Source: Tigriopus japonicus
Taxonomy: Eukaryota > Arthropoda > Copepoda > Harpacticoida > Harpacticidae
Length of the DNA: 64,000 bases
Assembly: GCA_010645155.1 (NCBI GenBank)
Contig: JAAGOF010000070.1
Span: forward strand, 440,982-504,981
Direction: 5' to 3'
Shown in pieces: positions 1 to 12,400 of this stretch (its first letter is position 1; the number at the start of each line of letters is the position of its first letter). The position numbers and the translations under genes were made by a program. The notes beneath the pieces are model-generated. The model worked only from the letters and a program-made list of their open reading frames with translations. It made no database searches and was not told the origin of the DNA.

Positions 1-1020
1 TTGAAAATATCCTCATTTTTCGAAAATCTGACCCTTTAAAACTCAGGCAATTTTTGGCAAGCTTAGACTGCTAACGACAGCAGGTCTGTAAATTGATGCG
101 GTAATCACTCCCATTGTGAGATCCATGAACATTTTTTGTCAAGAGAATGGAACATGTAGTAAAGATTTGTGCCGACTTGAATTTGGGAGATTTCTAGCAT
201 TGTGAAGCGGCCTTGTCAGAAAGAAACTGTTGGCCAAAAAAGGTCTTGATCAAAAACGAAAACGAAAGGCACTGACCTGAGGCAAATACCATGCATGACA
301 TACTTCTTTTTTACCGGATGTTAGAAGGTAAATAGTAAAATAGGAAAAAGATTTATTGTTTTTGTAGTACTTCATTGCTTTCGTTTTACAAAGGTTTGAC
401 CGAAACCGAAATTCTAATCGAAAGTTTTTTGGGTCCTTGTGCAAATCAACTTAGCTTAATGTTTTAGAGTTGGCAGAATGGAACAACCTTTTGAATTTGG
501 GATTGATCTTATTTACCTCTTACAAGGTGCTCAAGATTTGAAGGTAATTGAACCTAAATAAACACAGTGTGATTTTTTGAATGCCTTTCTAACCCTCAAC
601 AAGGACCCCTGAAAGGGATCCTATTTTATAGGTTGTCCCTGCCTGAAATTCGCTTTTGATTGGATGTTTTTTTGTTGGGAAAGGGCCTATTTGATTGAAA
701 ATCGTGATTTAAAAAACATGATGTAATATTTGAAATAATTAAAAGTCCTGAACCGAGTTGAACTAACTGGTATTAGAATATTTTCTCTGAGAGGGTTTGG
801 CGTCAATAACATGGACAAAAGGGGTCCTAAATCGTCTAATATTAACTGAAACTCCCTCAAGAGAAAATAAGAGCGATCATATAAAGTCCTCGCCAATAAG
901 CCTGATTACACTTAGTAGGACGTTTGAAAATTTGAACATTTCCATTTACTTTTCTTGTTTTTTAGCTTTCCTGATCTGAAAGATTTCAATTGCAAATAAA
1001 ACTCCTCAAATAAACATTGT
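1..1020. other. AT-rich intergenic, no gene seen
   Basis: I see no coding pattern on either strand; the open frames are short and low in complexity. The stretch ends where a LINE 3' fragment begins. Confidence 0.5.
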
Positions 1021-1310
1021 TAACATTAAATAAAACATTTTTCAATTTGTTACCTATTATTCTTCGTCGGGAATATGTAGGAGTTGATCCTCTAACAGCA
1101 TTTAAGGCAGGATTGGACAAATTTTTAAATACTATTCTTGACCAACCCACTATTCAAAGGTTGTACAGATCTGCCAACAGTAACTCATTGGTAGATCAAA
1201 TTTCAAATAAACGGCAATTTCATAAACTAAATTAATCATTAACTCTCTTTACTGGTAATCCCATTCCTTGACGTGGTATTAAAAAATCCGCCCCGCCCCC
1301 CAACACAAAA
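1021..1310 (+). mobile_element. LINE 3'-end fragment (RT C-terminus plus 3' UTR)
   Basis: The translation carries the family signature found at the end of the 63.4 kb copy: LLP..LRREYVG, DPLTAFKAGLDKFLNTI, DQPTIQ, SANSNSLVDQIS. It is followed by a short 3' UTR (ATTAACTCTCTTTAC, then AATCCCATTCCTTG and GTATTAAAAAATCCG) ending in a C-rich tail. Only the last part of the reverse-transcriptase ORF remains, a typical 5'-truncated non-LTR relic. Related copies lie at about 4.2, 4.5, 24.2 (minus), 33.8, 36.6 (minus), 40.9, 48.6 and 63.4 kb. Confidence 0.8.
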
Positions 1311-1329
1311 AAACTTAAGTCGGGAAAAA

Positions 1330-1418
1330 TGTACTGGCTGTACACGATTCGACGCCCCGGTTCGATCCCGGGCTTGTCGAGTCCTAGTGACCTGTGGTAT
1401 TAAGTTACATGCAGTGGT
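1330..1418 (+). repeat. tRNA-derived SINE, left part (split by insertion)
   Basis: It contains a B-box / T-arm motif (GGTTCGATCCCGGGC) followed by a body, CCTGTGGTATTAAGTTACAT, shared with the SINE at 46.2 kb (minus). The A-box half is missing or degenerate here. The body is interrupted after GCAGTGGT and resumes at 2239. Confidence 0.7.
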
Positions 1419-2238
1419 CAGGGTTGCATCGGAGAAAACCCCACCCGGTTTTTTTGGGCGTTTTTTTTGGGTTTTTCTGGGTTTTTCGGTTTTTTTTTGT
1501 TTTTTTTTTTACAATATTATTATTCATATTATTAACTCTTCATATACTCTTCTTCATATTGGACCACATTAACATATCACATCTGAGTTTTGACGATACA
1601 CAACATATTTATAACTCGATTTTTTTCGCAAGAAACAGCAACCTTTGACATTTTTTGTCTCAATTGCTTAAATCCTGCGGGAAATTATTTGAAATAAATA
1701 TTTTACACACTTTCACAGTACTTTTTCAAAGAATTAGTGCTTTTTTCAAATTCTAGAATAATTTGTGTAAAGCAAAAAATATGTTCTTAAGGTAGCCTAA
1801 GGTTTAAAAAGAGAAATTTGCGATATAAACTTTACCCAAACATATATTTGGCCAAATTCGACACTTTTATGTAAACAAGTAACATCTTAAGGGAGAAAAT
1901 GGCAACTTGATAACAACTTCTGTCGCATTGAGTGCAACTTTTAACAACATATTGCAACTTTAGGGCTAAAAGCCTGCAACTTGTAGCCAAAAGAAAAAAA
2001 TAACTTTATTCAAGCCCTATTTATAACAAATCCCCATACATAATTCATATCTTCTTCAAGAGTTTTAGGAGATACAAGATCGACGAGTATTGAATTTAAG
2101 TCGCACTCACATAGCGGTGAGTACAATTTTAAGGGACGAATTAGGGGCTTTTAGGGCAAAAAGGAGAAAAACCCGAAAAACTTGCCCGGGCGGGTTTTTC
2201 GGGTTTAATGTCAACCGGGCGGGATTGAAGCAACCCTG
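1419..2238. mobile_element. hAT-like non-autonomous element inside a SINE
   Basis: The 820-bp insert starts CAGGGTTGC and ends GCAACCCTG, perfect 9-bp terminal inverted repeats; similarity continues inward through C-rich/GGGCGG sequence. It is flanked by a perfect 8-bp target duplication, GCAGTGGT, at 1411-1418 and 2239-2246. CAGGG-type ends with 8-bp duplications are characteristic of the hAT superfamily. The SINE at 46.2 kb shows the corresponding uninterrupted sequence. No transposase ORF is visible, so it would need a trans-acting hAT transposase. Confidence 0.85.
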
Positions 2239-2375
2239 GCAGTGGTCACGGCTCTTGACGGCTTAAATGGGCGAAGCTGGGGTCATTCCCGAGGGTGAGG
2301 TAAAAATTAATGCTTGTTCAAGTGGAGCGGCCTCTATCAGAACGCAGCTGCGAAGCTGCTTTCTGACTCCAGCAC
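2239..2375 (+). repeat. tRNA-derived SINE, right part
   Basis: This continues the body split at 1418: CACGGCTCTTGACGGCTTAAATGGGCGAAG and onward. The stretch around CTTAAATGGGCGAA matches the reverse complement of the 46.1-46.2 kb SINE. The right end is approximate. Confidence 0.65.
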
Positions 2376-2765
2376 AAACAAACAAATAGGGCTACCAATT
2401 TTTGCTAACAAGTTTTCGCTAAAATTGGCCTAGATTTAAACATGGTCAATATCTGATATCCATTTACAGGCCTCTCTGCTCTGATTAAAAGCTTTGTCCC
2501 ATCATTCAGTCTTTGATTAATTCTGCTTCTTTGAACTTGACACACTTCATTAGTGAACTATCAAAGATGTAATCACAAAAGTATTTGTTAGATGAAATTT
2601 AATATTTTTGAATTTAGTGACGTTTTTGAGAATTATATGCATGTTTTTTTACTGTCAACTTTTTTGGATTAAGATTTATTTCAGTGAATAACATAAGGGG
2701 ATTCTAAAACCACCATTTTTGGCAATTTTTCATCCTAAATCATGGTTCATCTTTTACTTCAACCC

Positions 2766-3060
2766 AAGAAGCACTGGAATCATGGAGTGGGAGGCTAGCA
2801 ATGAGAATAATGATTTCCAGTAAGAACAATTCAATTACGTTCTTCTGCAAATGAGACCTTGCCTATATATTGTTGACAAAAGTTTGTTGATAAAGTTTGA
2901 GATGACATAACTTTTCACTCTGGCATTCGATTGGGCTATAATTTGAAATACGTGTTCTTCTCAATGCAAGTCAGGTCTCATTTGCAGAAGAATGGTTCGT
3001 TTCTGCTGGAAATCATAATTCTCATTTCTAGCCTCCTACTCCATGATTTCCATGCTTCTT
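2766..3060. repeat. foldback element with ~90-bp inverted arms
   Basis: The left arm (2766-2859) runs from AAGAAGCACTGGAATCATGG to TTCTGCAAATGAGACCT. The right arm (2973-3060) is its reverse complement with scattered mismatches, ending CCATGATTTCCATGCTTCTT. A spacer of about 113 bp separates them. No ORF or target duplication was recognised. This is most likely a foldback MITE. Confidence 0.75.
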
Positions 3061-3062
3061 GT

Positions 3063-3960
3063 TCAACCACAACCAAGTACCCATCTTTCTTTCCAACCTA
3101 GAAATAAAAAATCACCCACATTAAGGTACCTAACTTGATTTTCGGCCACATGATGGTCAAAATCATCTTAACCTAAACATAACCCACGTACCTTATCATA
3201 AAATGCGAGCATGACCGTTCCGGGGGCGAAAGTCCCTTCTGTTGCAGCCCTAGCAAAACGACCAGAAGAGCCAGACAGATGCCGCAACCCAAACGACTGC
3301 CGCTTGAACTCGATTGCTGGTCTCTTGCTCTACTCCCAACGTATTTAGGATAATGGCTAATGCAATGGGCAAGATTGCAAAAATCAAATGAGGTTCCATT
3401 CCTCTTACCAGGCCTCACACGAATCGTTCGGCTTACGTCAAATGCTTTGTTTGGAAATGCAAAGCCGGCTGCAGATGTTTCATGAGTTTTCAGAGTGAAG
3501 AGGTTATGTTCAAAATCAAAAACATCTTATCAATGCTTTTGGGGCCCTTTGATTTCTAAATTCCTTGATTATTCCATCAAAATTTGTTTCAACTGTGTTA
3601 CTATGTACATATGAAATAAGAGGAAATTATAAAGACTTGGTAGAAAAAGGATCTTGAGACACTTGAGCTTTTAAAAAGTGTGCATTTGTTTGGTCACGCT
3701 AGAATCAGCGAGTGTTTCTCAAATCGGAGCTTAAATCCTAGGTTTGGTGATTGCTTACTTTAATAACAAATTCAAATGTAGATAAAAATGATTGATGTCA
3801 ATGGATGAGTGTAATCGAACGAATTCAGCTGTGGATTCTGGGGCCAAAATGACTAGGGATGGGTCAGAACTAGGTTCTGACATTTCAAAGCTTTAGTTTG
3901 CTACGTGTCTTTCATTATTGTAAATATGTCCTCACAGTTTTTTGTACTGTCAGGAGGGTT
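3063..3960. other. intergenic, nothing recognised
   Basis: No supported gene or RNA. The minus-strand frame at 3173-3418 lacks homology I recognise and lies in repeat-rich DNA. Confidence 0.4.
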
Positions 3961-3965
3961 GGGTC

Positions 3966-4104
3966 AATTACTTGAAAAATGTAATTAATTACATTTAAAA
4001 TTACTACGTGGAAAAATGTAATTAATTGCAATTACTACGTGGAAAAATATAATTAATGACAATAACTACGTGGAAAAATGTAATTAATTACAATTACTAT
4101 GTGG
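3966..4104. repeat. 31-bp tandem repeat, about 4 units
   Basis: The unit ATTACTACGTGGAAAAATG plus TAATTAATTGCA (31 bp) repeats about four times with few changes (ACTACGTGG and AATTAAT recur in register). It lies directly upstream of a LINE 3' fragment. Confidence 0.8.
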
Positions 4105-4159
4105 AATTTTTTTTTACATTTTACATTTTATATTTCGCTTTCTTATTTTTTTCGCATTT

Positions 4160-4509
4160 TACATGCACTCTGAGAGCACCTCCAAATCTTAAGGAAACTA
4201 GGCTAGTACGAACAATGAAGTCCTCCTCTCTTCTTTATCGGGCTCCATTATTGTTCAACTTGTTGCCTTTTTGTCTTCGTCGGGAATATGTACGAGCGGA
4301 TCCTCTAACAGCATTTAAGGCAGGATTGGACAAATTTTTAAAAACTATTCCTGACCAACCCACTATTCAAGGGTTGTTCAGATCTGCCAACAGTAACTCA
4401 TTGGTAGATCAAATTTCATATAAACTTTAATTATAGAAACTATATTAATGATTAACTCTCTTTACAGGGAATCCCTTTCCTTGTGCCGGTATTAAAAATC
4501 CGCCCCCCC
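4160..4509 (+). mobile_element. LINE 3'-end fragment, first of a tandem pair
   Basis: It encodes LRAPPNLKETRLVRTMKSSS, FNLLPFCLRREYV, DPLTAFKAGLDKFLKTIPDQ and SANSNSLVDQISYKL. The 3' UTR follows: ATTAACTCTCTTTACAGGGA, then TCCCTTTCCTTG and GGTATTAAAAATCCG. It ends in an uninterrupted run of C. The next copy begins immediately after the C run. Confidence 0.85.
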
Positions 4510-4808
4510 CCCTTCTTTATCGGGGTCCATTATTGTTCAACTTGTTGCCTATTTGCCTTCGTCGGGAATATGTAGGAGCTGATCCTCTAACAACATTTAA
4601 GGCAGGATTGGACAAATTCTTAAATACTATTCCTGACCAACCCATTATTCAAGGGTTGTATAGATCTGCCAACAGTAACTCATTGGTAGATCAAATTTCA
4701 TATAAACTTTAATTTTAGAAACTTTATAAATTATATTAATGATTAACTCTCTTTACAGGGAATCCCATACCTTGTAGCGGTATTAAAAAATCCCCCCCCC
4801 CAACCCCC
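4510..4808 (+). mobile_element. LINE 3'-end fragment, second of a tandem pair
   Basis: It starts inside the coding sequence (CTTCTTTATCGGGGTCCATT) directly after the C tract of the preceding copy. It runs through the same C-terminus and 3' UTR and ends in a second C-rich tail, so two 3' ends lie head to tail. It is followed by repetitive GACGAATAAA / TTGCCCAATTA sequence to about 5080, similar to 48.36-48.55 kb. Confidence 0.85.
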
Positions 4809-5099
4809 CAATACCGCAACTGACAATCAAATTATTACCTTGCCTTAAGCTTTGGCGTTGAACTTCCTTCGAAGTTATTATTTGCTTGGAAAATTGAAAA
4901 CTACGCTTAAAGAACTTGAAATCCAAGAAAATCCAAGTTTTTGGCCGATTAAACGATAAAAGACGAATAAAATTGCCCAATTAGATGAAATAATATGAAT
5001 AAAATCCAAATTAGACGAAAAAAATTTTGCGACGAATAAAGTTAAAAAAGACGAATAAGTTTATTCATCTAAAGTTCCTGTTCTTAATCTTGAGGGACG

Positions 5100-7980
5100 G
5101 ATAAATAGTGTAAATTTGGTAACAAACATATTTTTCAGCATTTTTGTATTTTTTACCTTTAATTGAACTCTTATTTACGAATTTGGCCAAACCTGTCAAA
5201 TGTGTCAAATGTTTAAGAATTTTTTAGGCTTTGAGAATCTCTCAACTTTTGATGGAATTTTCATCCACAATATGAAATTTTGAACTTTTCAAAAAAGTTT
5301 CCATTTGCTATCGCACATTCTCAGCACCTTGATGAAATATGTACATTTCAGACACAAATCTCACACTGTATTCTCAGTTTCGGCCCGCAGCCTGACCAAA
5401 TTTAGCATTTAGAGCTAAATTTTAGAGCCAGATCCGTGAAACCATGAGTGATATTGGCTACATTTTGTCTAGCTTGCGTTAAGCAAGTACTTAGCGACAT
5501 TTTGGCTCTCTTGGCTTCAAAATTGGTCCTCAAAATTGGCTGCTTAGGTTATTTGAATTTTCAAGAGTTTGCCAGGCTGGTCTTGGTTGAAACCAGATCA
5601 TCCCATTCCCTGACTGAAGAATCCCATTACATGAAACCAACCTTTATTTATGTTGATTATTTTTGACCCCATTATGGTTAGAACAATATTTGAACCAAGT
5701 TTAGGTTACAACAGTTTAAACCATGTTCAGGTTAAATTGATTTTAATCATAATCTGTTTGAAATCTCAATGTGGTTGAAATAAAAAAATAAACTACATCA
5801 AGGCTGGAAATTAACATGGATACCTGGTTGCAATTACAATAAAAAGATGGACCACATTGAGGATGAAATATTGCTCAAAAATTGTGACATTGGAATCCCC
5901 TTTAACTGTGCTATCTACTTATTTCAAGTCATCAAATTGTGAACGTTTGTCGCTGCAGTTTTCGCTAGTGCTTTACAAAAACAGTTTTTTGAATTAACAA
6001 TTGTAATAAGTTTACCTTGAACTAAGACTAGTATAGGGAATATTTTTACCTTTAGGATAATGTTTGAAGTTTTTTGCCTTTACAAGGAAATTCACATTAG
6101 TGGTGAAATTATGTCCTTTTTTCAGGATCTTTGGAGTTAAATCAAACGGTTTTCATTCTAATGTTGGCATAACCCAAGGACATCTAAATTTCTTGATTCA
6201 TCCTTGCATAACCATACTTTTTCGACATTTCGATGACATTTCGATTCGTTTCAAAACTAACTTGCCTACTCTGGTCATACTCATACTTCACCATTCTTCA
6301 CAATATCTTGGGAGAACGCTGAATTTCTTTGAAACGGAATCAGTGGTTGGAAAAGGTCAAAATTGCATAAGTTTGTTATTAGTATCTTCTTCTAAAGTTT
6401 TGAGGTTTGAAGTCGGTTTTTCATTTTTTTGTTATTTTGGCATAAAATATCAAAAATTCGAAATCCATCGTGCCGGCGAGATCCAATGAAGTTGTTAGCC
6501 AAGCACACGTGTTTTGGGTTCAGGTGGTCAATGGAGGTTAAGATGGATCAAATTGGCACACAAGCAAAGACGCGTAATGAAGGGGGAGGAGACATGGATG
6601 AGTTAAAGCATTTCTGAAAAGAGGGAAGACATTATTAGCACCTCGAAGCATTTCGTGCAGATCTCTATTTAGCTCAAGGAAAGTATTTTCGTCCCCGACC
6701 CAATTCTCTCAGAGGGCATTGATGTCCAGTTCAAGGAAATCTGGACCTGACATCATCTACGAGGCCAGGAGATATGAGCAAAACAAGCAGACCGCTATGG
6801 GATTTTTGCTTGAGAAAGTGTCAATTTAGAAACACGATGTCAACTTGACTCACTCAACTTTCCAATAAGCTAACCTTGATCTATTGGGGGAGAGCAGCTC
6901 TGTGAAGTAAGTAAGACATTGCCAATGCATTGAGCCAGAACTCGGACAGCTTGGTCAACAGACATGAGTTGACTTAGGGTATCATTATCATGCAAAAAAA
7001 TTGCATTTGGAACCGAGCCAAGAGAAATTCATGTCCCACTCTTCCCCCATTTGCAGTCAACTCGATACAGGGAAAAAGAAAGAAAGAGAGCAATTGTGTG
7101 TATGTCGTTTACCTCGTTAGTTCTTGGCTTACGAGAGGAAGGGGGAAATTCAGTGAGGAATGAAAAGAATTTGTAGATTGAAGAAAGGCAACATTTCTTT
7201 TATTCTGTTTTTCCTCAACAAAATAAAAATCGAATCCAAGTGGCTCCATTTTTCCTACTGATGTGTTTCGAGTTGGATTTTTGGTAGAGTTTTGCCATTT
7301 TGGTTTTTAGGGTCAAAAATCTGACCACAACTAAACTTTTCAACAAGCAATAGACCTTATCTGCCATAAAATATGGCAGCACTGCCAACTCGAAATATGG
7401 ATGGAACTCGAAATCGAACTAGTTCGAGTGTTGCCAAATTGGATGCTGATTAGGTCTTTTCAAAAAGTTCAATACAATATTACAAAAAATACCCTTTTTA
7501 ACAGCGATAAACTTCCGAGTAGTGATGGAAACAATCCAATCTTCAATCATATTCACGATAGGTTGCCCAACTAGCTCTGCCAATTAGCTTTTAGCGTCTA
7601 TCATTTGTCGGTTGAATTCCATGAGGAAAAAGGCTTTCTTCTGAAGGTGAGCGCAAGTGGCACCCCTTGCTTTATTCATCTTTGGCTCAGGGGCGCTATG
7701 CAGAAGGAACTTGCTTCTTGATTTTGCAAGTTGTTGTACTATGTGAGGGGTGATGGCAAACCTAAAGCCAGCAACCTCGCGTGAGAAAGATTGAAAGATT
7801 GGTTTTTTCCATCAGTACTTCCGAGTCAAAACTGGCAGCACTCCTGGTTCGAAACACATCACTAATTTTTCCCTTTCCTTAGTTGGCCTGGCTCAATTGA
7901 ATTCCAACTCATAAAGTTTGCCATGACTAAAAAGTATTATTGGGTTGAGCTGTCCTCTTCCCCCCCGAGTTGGATTTAGA
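5100..7980. other. non-coding stretch with one imperfect inverted pair
   Basis: No gene is supported. An inverted pair around GTAGTGATGGAAACAATCCA (about 7520-7553) matches the complement of AGATTGGTTTTTTCCATCAG (about 7788-7818), suggesting an eroded roughly 300-bp MITE. GGCAGCACTGCC-like motifs recur at about 7370 and 7840. Confidence 0.35.
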
Positions 7981-8960
7981 AGTATGTATGTATGTATGTA
8001 TGTATTTCGGTCTCAAAGGGTAAAATGATTGGTTGTATTTACAATTGGTTTGTTTTGAAACCGTGGATCCTCATAAGCCATAACGGCTTGTTTTCATGAG
8101 GACCATGCTTGTTGCATCTTAATAAAGATGCCTCAAGATTAAGGGTTATCACATCAAAATTTTCATCAAACGTATTGGCAATGGATCTAGAGAGTTGGTC
8201 ATTTGGAAAGCATTCACGGTCCTAGAAGGTAAAGCATCATCAAAGAGAAAATCCGGATTGCCGGCAGGAGAAACAATTTTTCACGTCACAAGTGGTCGAG
8301 TAAGAGCTAATGATTTGGTCTCTGACACACGCGATCCATCGTTTCAGCGATATTTCGTTTTCGTATATCGTTTTGTTGCAAGCGTGATATTCATTCCAAG
8401 TTTTACCGAACGCATAGTCAGGTAATTTCTGTAGCCAACATTTTCGAACTAATGGCAAGGATACATATGTTTCCCCACCCCGACGTACTTTGTGTAAGAA
8501 CTTATTAATGGATTTCGGAAGTTTTTCTTGTAGAGCATTATGCACATGTTTTAATTGCCTCACTGCTCCCAAATCTGAAACTCTTAGAATTTTAAGCTTT
8601 TTAAAGTACGCACTTGTATGAGCCCTTCTCCTTGCCATAACGATCCACCTCACCGCCATCTTTTGGAGAACTTGAAGTCCTTTCAGTGCTGAAGAGTGCC
8701 GAAAAAATTCGACTCCATATTCGAGCTTACTTCTGATAAGAGCATTATATAAAATCAATCTAAGGTTTTGAGGCAGGTTATTTCTGGCCATAAATAACGT
8801 AAAGAGGGTTTGTCTTACTTTTTTGCTTAACTCTAATACATGCGTCTTCCACGATAACTTGTCGTCAAGATGTAATCCCAAAAATTTCAACGAATTGATT
8901 TGACGTCCACGTCCAATCTGCTCTATGATGTGTCCTTCACTAATGATAAGTAGTTAAGGA
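7980..8960 (-). mobile_element. LINE reverse-transcriptase fragment with (ATAC)n tail
   Basis: The minus-strand frame 8890-8240 (216 aa, open a little further upstream to about 8950) is a LINE RT thumb and C-terminal region. It shows KFLGLHLDDKLSWKTHV, LYNALIRSKLEYGVEF, LQKMAVRWIV and LKILRVSDLG, as in CR1/Jockey-like RTs. It ends CDVKNCFSC. On the minus strand the unit finishes at a short TACA/ATAC microsatellite (about 7983-8006), plausibly its 3' tail. The sequence differs from the LREYVG-type LINE elsewhere in the window, so this is a second LINE family. The endonuclease and RT core are missing. Confidence 0.8.
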
Positions 8961-9336
8961 CTAATTAATAATTAATGACTTGAAGTTAGCTTACTTAAAT
9001 GATAATCTGTGTGGGAATCAGACATTCCTAAGAAGGAGAGGTAAATAACACCCATGGAGTAAAATGGGTAAAGCAGTTGCCATCATGAATCGGAATTGTT
9101 AAAAAGAGACATTTTTTTAGGACGACCGTTGTCTCGTGAATGTATCAACCCAAAGTTCCCAATTTCACCAAATGAAGCGGGAAATGACAGACTTACCTTG
9201 AGCTCGAAGAAACATTGGGTGGATGTCATTCCCCATTTCAACCAATTCAATCCAAAGGTATGCCAATAGATTAGAGAGCAATGCAGGAACTGGACAGAGT
9301 TGGTGCCGTTGATATTGGAAAACATAGGTTGTGCAA

Positions 9337-9342
9337 TTTATT
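9337..9342 (-). terminator. poly(A) signal of the 1207-aa gene
   Basis: TTTATT on the plus strand reads AATAAA on the minus strand, about 110 nt past the stop codon at 9453. Confidence 0.5.
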
Positions 9343-9452
9343 CATAAAAATGTGATTCTTAAAAAGATTGATTTTAACCTTTTCGACTTCATATGTCAAT
9401 ACTTATATGGTGCAATGAGTACCTATCTCAAAGAAGAGATATCAAATAGATC

Positions 9453-12400
9453 TTAGGGTGCAGTCAAGGACATAAAAAGAGCTAGGACCATTACGAGTAA
9501 TACCAGGAAATTCATACTAGCTAAAACCAAACCACCCGGAACCAGGCCACAACAAACCAGTGCAAAATAAAAAGCAATCACAAGCCCAGGGTGTTCCAAG
9601 AGGGAATTAGCTTGGGAACAGCAAGACCAATCTGTCGTGTCGTCATGTTTGGACAGCTCGGGATCACACCGGGATTTACCTGAAGCCTGAGTTTCTTCCC
9701 GTTTGCTTGTGCTTGCGTCATTGTCGTCTTCTTCAACGCGAGGGCGATCATCCTCCGGTTGAGAAGGATTCCGATCGGCAAGATTTTGTTCCAATTTGTC
9801 AATCTCTTCTGTCAACTCATCGCTGTGTGAAGCGGCACGTTCCATTTCTCTTTCACTCTCACGCATGTTCTCAATCAAGGACAAAAGTTTCAATTTAGGC
9901 GGTTCTTTGCTGTTCTTCAGGGAGCTGAGACGTAAAGACAAAGGTAAATCGCTCATGTGTTCCTCGGTCGATTTGCTTTGATCCTCATCTTCTTTAGGGA
10001 AATCGCCCAATTTCTTTTGGAAACAGGCGTGAACAGCTGGCGAATGTTCCAACACGCAATGTTGAACGATCACATCTGGCATTTGAACTGACCCTGAACT
10101 TTCTTCGGGTGAGTCTTGCTTTTCTTTAGATCCCGCCTCATTGCTGACAAGTGGAAGGTGGTCAACTTTTGTTGTGCTGTCCGGAAACTGCCGTGTTTGA
10201 TTCTTGATCCTCTTTCGCTGAAGAATTTCGTCAATGTTCGAAGTGAGTAGATCAAATACATTCTTGCCTTTCCATTCGAGTTTCTCTTGCTCCTCACGGA
10301 GAATGTCCTCTTCGGACTCCTGAATGTCCAGGGATTGTTTCACAGCCTTCATGATTTCAGGATCTCGGAGATCTTCATAACTGAAGACCACTTCATTGGG
10401 GTCCCCTTGAGCTGAAGAGGAATGACTTTGTTTTCGAATCACTTGAGCAATCTGCTCGGAGAGCGCTTTCAAAAGGTTCTGATTCTTCTTGGGATAAAAC
10501 ACATAAGGGGTCATCTCATTGGGATCTACTTCATCCTTATACTCGCTCTCAAGACGACGATGGAGCCAGCAGCTATGAACCTTGTCTTCAACATTTGGGT
10601 CCTTAACGATTCCCAATGCCGACGGTTCACTATGATTGGAATCCTTGCGAAGGTTGCGGAACGCAAGATCATCCTTGACCAGATCGGGATTTCTCATGGC
10701 ATTGAAGGTCGATCGGTATTTCTTGTCATCTGGCACGGCATGGAGGTAATCTCGCTCAGAACAAGGCAAGACCTCTTCCTTGGGGATGCCAAACTTGGAC
10801 TGAGGATCACTTATTGCGTTAGCATTGGCATGGCGGATTTTTCGATATTGGACATCATCTACGTGAGTATCGGGTTCTGGACGATAGAAGCTTAACTCTG
10901 AGCCAGTGATTGCATTGTTGGTGCAAGTTGCCGGGTTCAACCCAGGGGTGTTCTCCAAATAACTAAAATTGACCTTAGATATTGGATTAGCCACTTCTGG
11001 AAGGGGGCGGTTATTGGGTCGAATCACTCGGTAGAGCATATCATCAGTCTTCTTGTCTATCACACCTGACCTTCGCGAGGCTGGAGTTCGACTCCTTGGC
11101 CTCATTGGAACAGGAGATCCGCTCAAGGATGGAAGGTTCTCAAATGAACTGGACGTGTTCCAATTCATGAAGTTATCCATATCAGAAAATAACTCATTAG
11201 AATCGTCATCCAAGCGACTGTTCTCTTCACTTGGCACTTGGAACCTTTCCCGTGCTTGAGCTATCAACTCTTGATGAGCAGTCGGAAGATCCCTCCTTTC
11301 CGCTCGATCAAGAAGGTCTTGATCCTTTTGAATGCCAGAGATCACGTCCTCGAGCTCATTTAATGCCTCGCGAAATTTGCTTCTTCGATTTTTGGTACTA
11401 AATCCAGGATCGTGCGCAAACGAACGTGGAGGTGACAACTCCTTGACTGGTGGAGAGTTTTCTTTGTCTAAGGATTCGTGTTTCTCCCAAACGGCTGAAA
11501 GAGGCCGGCTTTCACGATTTGACACTGACTTGGGCTCTGAACAACCCGAATCCCTGGAGCTTATGGAACTGGGACTGGATTTTCCACACTTCTCCATTGA
11601 GCTACTTGACGTAGCTACAAGGCTACTAGAATGCAGAACACTGTCTTGACTTCGCAACACGCGTTTTTTGGATTCTGACATGGCCTGCTTTTTCCGCAAA
11701 GGCCTTTGCGGACTTGCGTCCCTGGATTGATCACTTAAAACCATTCTCGTTTTTTCGTGCATGAGATAGTTGGTTGAATTCATTGGAGGAGGGGACTTCC
11801 AATACTCGGCAGGAGGATTTTGCATCGGCGGAAGATTCAACAAGGATGGTTGACTCCGATGAAAATGGTTGGCATTATCGAACTCGTCAAATGCCATTTT
11901 GGGTGGCAGTGACTTCTGAAGCTGAACAGGGCGTCGACTTCGAGGTTGAATGTCGAACTCATCGCCGAAATGGGCGGGAGGCAATGGCGGACTTAAATCG
12001 ACGTTCATTTCAATTGGAGCGATATTTTGCTCAGACGAGGAGCGGTGCCAAGGCCGTAGCCTTGGATCATTCACATTTCCATTCTGTTTCGTCTTCTCAC
12101 CATTGATCCAATTGTTTTGTTGCGTCTCAAAGGAAAATGAGACAGGCCGAGAAAGATCTGGACGAGGGAGACCTTTTATCACTTGAAGTCTTCGTCGCGG
12201 ATCCCTTGGAGGAGGAGGTGGAGGTTTATCAATACCAACAGGCTTCACCGTGAGCGGCGATCCATGCCATTGTTCTAGTTGTGCTCTTTGCATGGGATAG
12301 CAAGCCTCTATAGTGACATTGTGAGTGATGTCCTCCGTTTCATCTGAACTCGAGGAGCCTCCACTTGTGCCTAAAAGAGACAGCCTTTGGTTCTCAGCTC

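Noticed and set aside
1345..1380. A tRNA gene at the GGTTCGATCCCGGGC motif
   Set aside because: There is only a T-arm/B-box half with SINE body attached; no acceptor pairing or anticodon arm in this copy.
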